In this document: positions 13,495 to 14,932 of the stretch, in pieces
Numbering within the stretch: position 1 is the stretch's first letter
How the letters are laid out: each line of letters begins with the position of its first letter
From: an uncultured Collinsella sp.
GTDB lineage: Bacteria > Actinomycetota > Coriobacteriia > Coriobacteriales > Coriobacteriaceae
Reading direction: 5' to 3'
Assembly: GCA_959596495.1 (NCBI GenBank)
Contig: CAUFXK010000049.1
Location: forward strand, 1 to 14,932
Length of the DNA: 14,932 nucleotides
Notes under the pieces: generated by a model
What the model saw: only the letters and a program-made list of their open reading frames with translations
Told to the model about the DNA's origin: nothing
The model's database searches: none
Translations under genes and position numbers: made by a program

Positions 13495-13794
13495 CTACCT
13501 CCTCCTGACAGCGCTGAGCGGCCTCGGGGAGAAGTGCTCGTCGCGCTCGACGGCGGCGAACCCCATCTGGCGGTTCAGCTCGGCCATCTCCTTGATGCTG
13601 AAGTAGCCGAGCTCGTCGTCGTAGCCCTCGACGAGGCCGAACGCCTCGTCCGTTCCGTCGAACTCGAGCAGCCACCAGTCCCATCCGTTCACGCACGAGA
13701 AGTAGTGGGCGTAGACCGTGGGGTCCTCCGCCCCGTCCTGCCCATAGAGCCTCGGCACCGTCTTGGCGATTTCCTCGGTCATCAGCTGCTGCAT
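13495..13794 (-). CDS. DUF2958 domain protein
   Basis: This 99-residue protein (MQQLMTEEIAKTVPRLYGQD...) matches the DUF2958 family by eye: the N-terminal 'lower half' TEEIAKTVPRLYGQDGAEDPTVYAHYF, the WDWWLLEFDGTDEAFGLVEGYDDELGYFSIKEM core and the C-terminal ERDEHFSPRPLS. Members are small proteins of unknown function carried on many plasmids and integrative elements. ATG 13794 is chosen because GGAGG (13800-13804) precedes it by 5 nt. The open frame continues to 14079, but the extra 95 residues are arginine/glycine-rich translation of the structured non-coding region. It is the first gene of a two-gene unit with the 200-residue protein. Confidence 0.85.
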   Translation of the reverse strand: MQQLMTEEIAKTVPRLYGQDGAEDPTVYAHYFSCVNGWDWWLLEFDGTDEAFGLVEGYDDELGYFSIKEMAELNRQMGFAAVERDEHFSPRPLSAVRRR

Positions 13795-13842
13795 GTCTTC
13801 CTCCGTTCCGGGCAACCTGCCCTCAACATCTCGCCCCTGCGG

Positions 13843-13898
13843 GCAAAGCCGAATGGCGACGCCGCGCGTCGTCGTCGGCTTTGCTCCCTGCAAAGCCG
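13843..13898. repeat. GCAAAGCCGA inverted repeat with extra copy
   Basis: GCAAAGCCGA (13843-13852) and TCGGCTTTGC (13875-13884) are perfect complements around a 22-nt centre that itself contains CGACG-n5-CGTCG. GCAAAGCCG occurs again in direct orientation at 13890-13898, allowing two alternative hairpins. Confidence 0.7.
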
Positions 13899-13915
13899 CA
13901 CCGGAGCGAAGACGG

Positions 13916-13993
13916 GTCAAGGGAGGTCCATGACGACCTCCACCAACCGGAGCGGAGCGGAGGTTTGTGCGGGGTCTCATGGGCCCCCTTGAC
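13916..13993. repeat. Long imperfect inverted repeat
   Basis: The 18 bases at 13916-13933 (GTCAAGGGAGGTCCATGA) pair with the 17 bases at 13977-13993 (TCATGGGCCCCCTTGAC) with one bulge and one or two mismatches. The inside holds a smaller hairpin (GGAGGTC-n6-GACCTCC, 13922-13941, overlapping the left arm) and short GGAGC repeats near 13949-13962. Confidence 0.65.
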
Positions 13994-14112
13994 GCGGCGT
14001 AGCGGAGGTGCCACCCGGCCGCGGGGCCGAGGCCGATTCGCGGCGGACGCCGGCAGCCCACGTCCAGCATCGGAACCATTAGAGACGCTATTCACTTTTC
14101 GATAGGAGCCAT

Positions 14113-14262
14113 ATGGAACTCGAGGATATCGTTTACGAGCTCGCCTGCCTTCATGAGTCGATGCTCTTTTGCTGCATGGCGCTGAGAAGGATTATCAGGG
14201 ACCTCGAAGAGGCCGAACAGCGCATCCGCGCTGAAGCGGCCGCCGCCGAATCCCCTCTTTAG
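14113..14262 (+). CDS. Small hypothetical protein (49 aa)
   Basis: The frame encodes MELEDIVYELACLHESMLFC... to ...AAAAESPL (49 residues). It is predicted almost entirely helical, with a cysteine pair (C20-C21) and a charged second half (RRIIRDLEEAEQRIRAE) that could form a coiled coil. AGGAG (14104-14108) precedes the ATG, and a bidirectional terminator begins 1 bp after the stop, so it appears to be a complete single-gene unit. I do not recognise a family. Its role on the element is unknown. Confidence 0.65.
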   Translation: MELEDIVYELACLHESMLFCCMALRRIIRDLEEAEQRIRAEAAAAESPL

Positions 14263-14297
14263 AAAAGTACCCCGGCGATTACCACCGGGGCACTTTT
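14263..14297. terminator. Bidirectional terminator
   Basis: AAAAGT-a-CCCCGG (14263-14275) pairs with CCGGGG-c-ACTTTT (14285-14297) with one A/C mismatch and a 9-nt loop. T runs lie at the correct end for both strands, serving the convergent 49-residue ORF and the XRE gene. Confidence 0.85.
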
Positions 14298-14324
14298 AAA
14301 TGACGTCAGAAGCCGGCAGCCGAA

Positions 14325-14555
14325 CTAACCATCGAACAGATCTGAATCGAAAAACCCTCTCAGAGAGACGCCAAGCCCGCCTGCGATGCGCTCGATATTC
14401 TCGATAGACACGTTTCGCTTGCCTGTCTCGACTTCGGCGAAATAGGTGCGAGACATCTCGATGGAGTATGCGAAGGCCTCTTGGCTCATGCCGAGCTCGC
14501 CCCTCAGCTCCTTAATGCGAAGCCCCACGCGCATCTTGGGGTCAAGCTCAGTCAT
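14325..14555 (-). CDS. XRE-family helix-turn-helix regulator
   Basis: This 76-residue protein is a single Cro/C1-type HTH domain: MRVGLRIKELRGELGMSQEAFAYSIEMSRTYFAEVETGKRNVSIENIERIAGGLGVSL, with the recognition helix around SRTYFAEVE. It lacks a sensor or protease domain, as is usual for small repressors of mobile elements. The start is ATG 14555, 5 nt after AGGAGG (14561-14566). A GTG two codons upstream would overlap that ribosome binding site. It has its own promoter (14598-14626) overlaid by a tandem 15-bp repeat, so autoregulation and control of the divergent genes to the right are likely. Confidence 0.9.
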   Translation of the reverse strand: MTELDPKMRVGLRIKELRGELGMSQEAFAYSIEMSRTYFAEVETGKRNVSIENIERIAGGLGVSLRGFFDSDLFDG

Positions 14556-14595
14556 CGGCACCTCCTATCCACCGGTGTCAATGATTCAGGCCAAC

Positions 14596-14625
14596 CCTAT
14601 ATAAGTCACACCTATATAAGTGACA
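14596..14625. promoter_or_regulatory. Tandem 15-bp repeats in the XRE promoter
   Basis: CCTATATAAGTCACA (14596-14610) is followed at once by CCTATATAAGTGACA (14611-14625), 14 of 15 identical. They cover the -10 and spacer of the XRE promoter and are likely operator sites of the XRE protein. Confidence 0.65.
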
Positions 14626-14626
14626 A
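14598..14626 (-). promoter_or_regulatory. Promoter of the XRE gene
   Basis: On the minus strand TTGTCA (14621-14626), a 17-nt spacer and TATATA (14598-14603) form a near-consensus promoter about 43 nt upstream of the XRE start codon. Confidence 0.75.
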
Positions 14627-14673
14627 TTTGAAATACAATGCAAATATTGGGGCATTGCAACCAGAAAGGAACC

Positions 14674-14823
14674 ATGGTGGATACGGAGATTCCGAAAGTG
14701 ACGGACGATATGCTCTCATTGGACTTCCCCAGCGACTATGCATATATCGCAAAACCCTTTGGTCGAGGACTCCGCCCGGACAGGCAACTGCAACTTCTAA
14801 AGAACTTGCATACAGAACATTAG
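14674..14823 (+). CDS. Small hypothetical protein (49 aa)
   Basis: An ATG at 14674 preceded by GAAAGGA (14664-14670) opens a 49-residue frame, MVDTEIPKVTDDMLSLDFPS... ending LLKNLHTEH. It has no recognisable domain, membrane segment or signal peptide. It reads divergently from the XRE gene, across its operator region, and is followed after 15 bp by another start codon, so it probably opens an operon controlled by that regulator. An upstream ATG at 14638 in the same frame has no ribosome binding site. Confidence 0.6.
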   Translation: MVDTEIPKVTDDMLSLDFPSDYAYIAKPFGRGLRPDRQLQLLKNLHTEH

Positions 14824-14838
14824 AAAGAAGGTCATACC

Positions 14839-14932
14839 ATGCGAACCTATCAACACCCGATATACCAAGACAACGCTATGGCGATTCGCGCCGAATATGA
14901 TGAGGAAAAACGAGTCTTCGATTTGATGAAGA
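14839..14932 (+). CDS. Hypothetical protein, 3' end cut by the window
   Basis: An ATG at 14839, preceded by GAAGG (14827-14831), opens a frame that stays open to the window edge: MRTYQHPIYQDNAMAIRAEY... (31 residues visible). Nothing can be said of its family. It follows the 49-residue gene by 15 bp and is likely in the same operon. Confidence 0.6.
   Translation, partial: MRTYQHPIYQDNAMAIRAEYDEEKRVFDLMK

Larger units (their letters stand above)
13795..14112. other. Structured GC-rich non-coding region
   Basis: No protein gene is convincing in these 318 bp, although frames stay open because of high GC. It contains GGGCA-acct-TGCCC-like pairing near 13810-13822, a 10-bp inverted repeat (13843-13852/13875-13884), a third copy of GCAAAGCCG (13890-13898), a 7-bp hairpin (13922-13928/13935-13941) and a long imperfect inverted repeat (13916-13933/13977-13993). 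It separates divergent genes and must hold their promoters, none of which is obvious. Confidence 0.6.

Noticed and set aside
13495..14079. Longer 194-residue version of the DUF2958 protein
   Set aside because: The extra N-terminal 95 residues are low-complexity translation of a structured region; the start at 13794 has a proper ribosome binding site and fits the family length.
14481..14900. 139-codon plus-strand frame
   Set aside because: It overlaps the XRE gene antisense and runs through the XRE promoter repeats; the smaller frames with ribosome binding sites explain the region better.

Overview
The window looks like a chromosome segment of a Coriobacteriia gut actinobacterium, probably Collinsella or a close relative. 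This is inferred from the EF-Tu and L33 sequences, the moderately high GC and the gene order; no database search was possible. Three blocks can be told apart.

(1) Positions 1-2146, all minus strand: a core translation block. A strong promoter (2117-2146) drives tRNA-Tyr(GTA), tRNA-Thr(GGT), tRNA-Met(CAT) and then tuf (EF-Tu). A hairpin terminator (461-489) follows tuf. A second promoter (286-315) serves rpmG (ribosomal protein L33), followed by tRNA-Trp(CCA). The arrangement resembles the tRNA-tufB / trpT neighbourhood of other bacteria.

(2) Positions 2147-6800: a beta-glucoside utilisation cassette. An RpiR-type regulator (minus) is divergent from a plus-strand operon of a family 1 (6-phospho-)beta-glucosidase and a PTS EIIBC permease. 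The permease would import and phosphorylate a beta-glucoside, the hydrolase would cleave the 6-phosphate product, and the SIS-domain regulator would sense a phosphosugar. The EIIBC has no EIIA domain. The cassette is bracketed by a 30-bp near-identical direct repeat (27/30) at 2413-2442 and 6464-6493. Further right lie two matching long-armed inverted repeats exactly 80 bp apart.

(3) Positions 6805 to the right edge: an integrative and mobilizable element that continues past the window. Its left end is marked by the orphan 3' half of a tRNA gene, probably tRNA-Thr(TGT), with a tyrosine recombinase gene just inside. Next come an excisionase-like HTH protein, a 52-residue small protein, and a very GC-rich mobilization operon: a ribbon-helix-helix relaxosome protein, a MobL/MobP3-like relaxase, a 45-residue small protein and a VirD4/TraG coupling ATPase. 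Convergent to it is a two-gene unit encoding a DUF2958 protein and an unknown protein. Small accessory genes follow: a 49-residue protein, an XRE repressor with a repeat-laden promoter, another 49-residue protein and a truncated ORF at the edge. No mating-pore genes are visible, so the element would bring its own relaxase and coupling protein but borrow or encode elsewhere the secretion channel.

The GC content jumps sharply between the integrase part (48% in the sample line 7741-7800) and the mob operon (73% in the sample line 10921-10980), so the element looks modular. Several structured non-coding stretches (12648-12877, 13810-13993, the mobC leader) are the best places to look for an oriT or for regulation of transfer.
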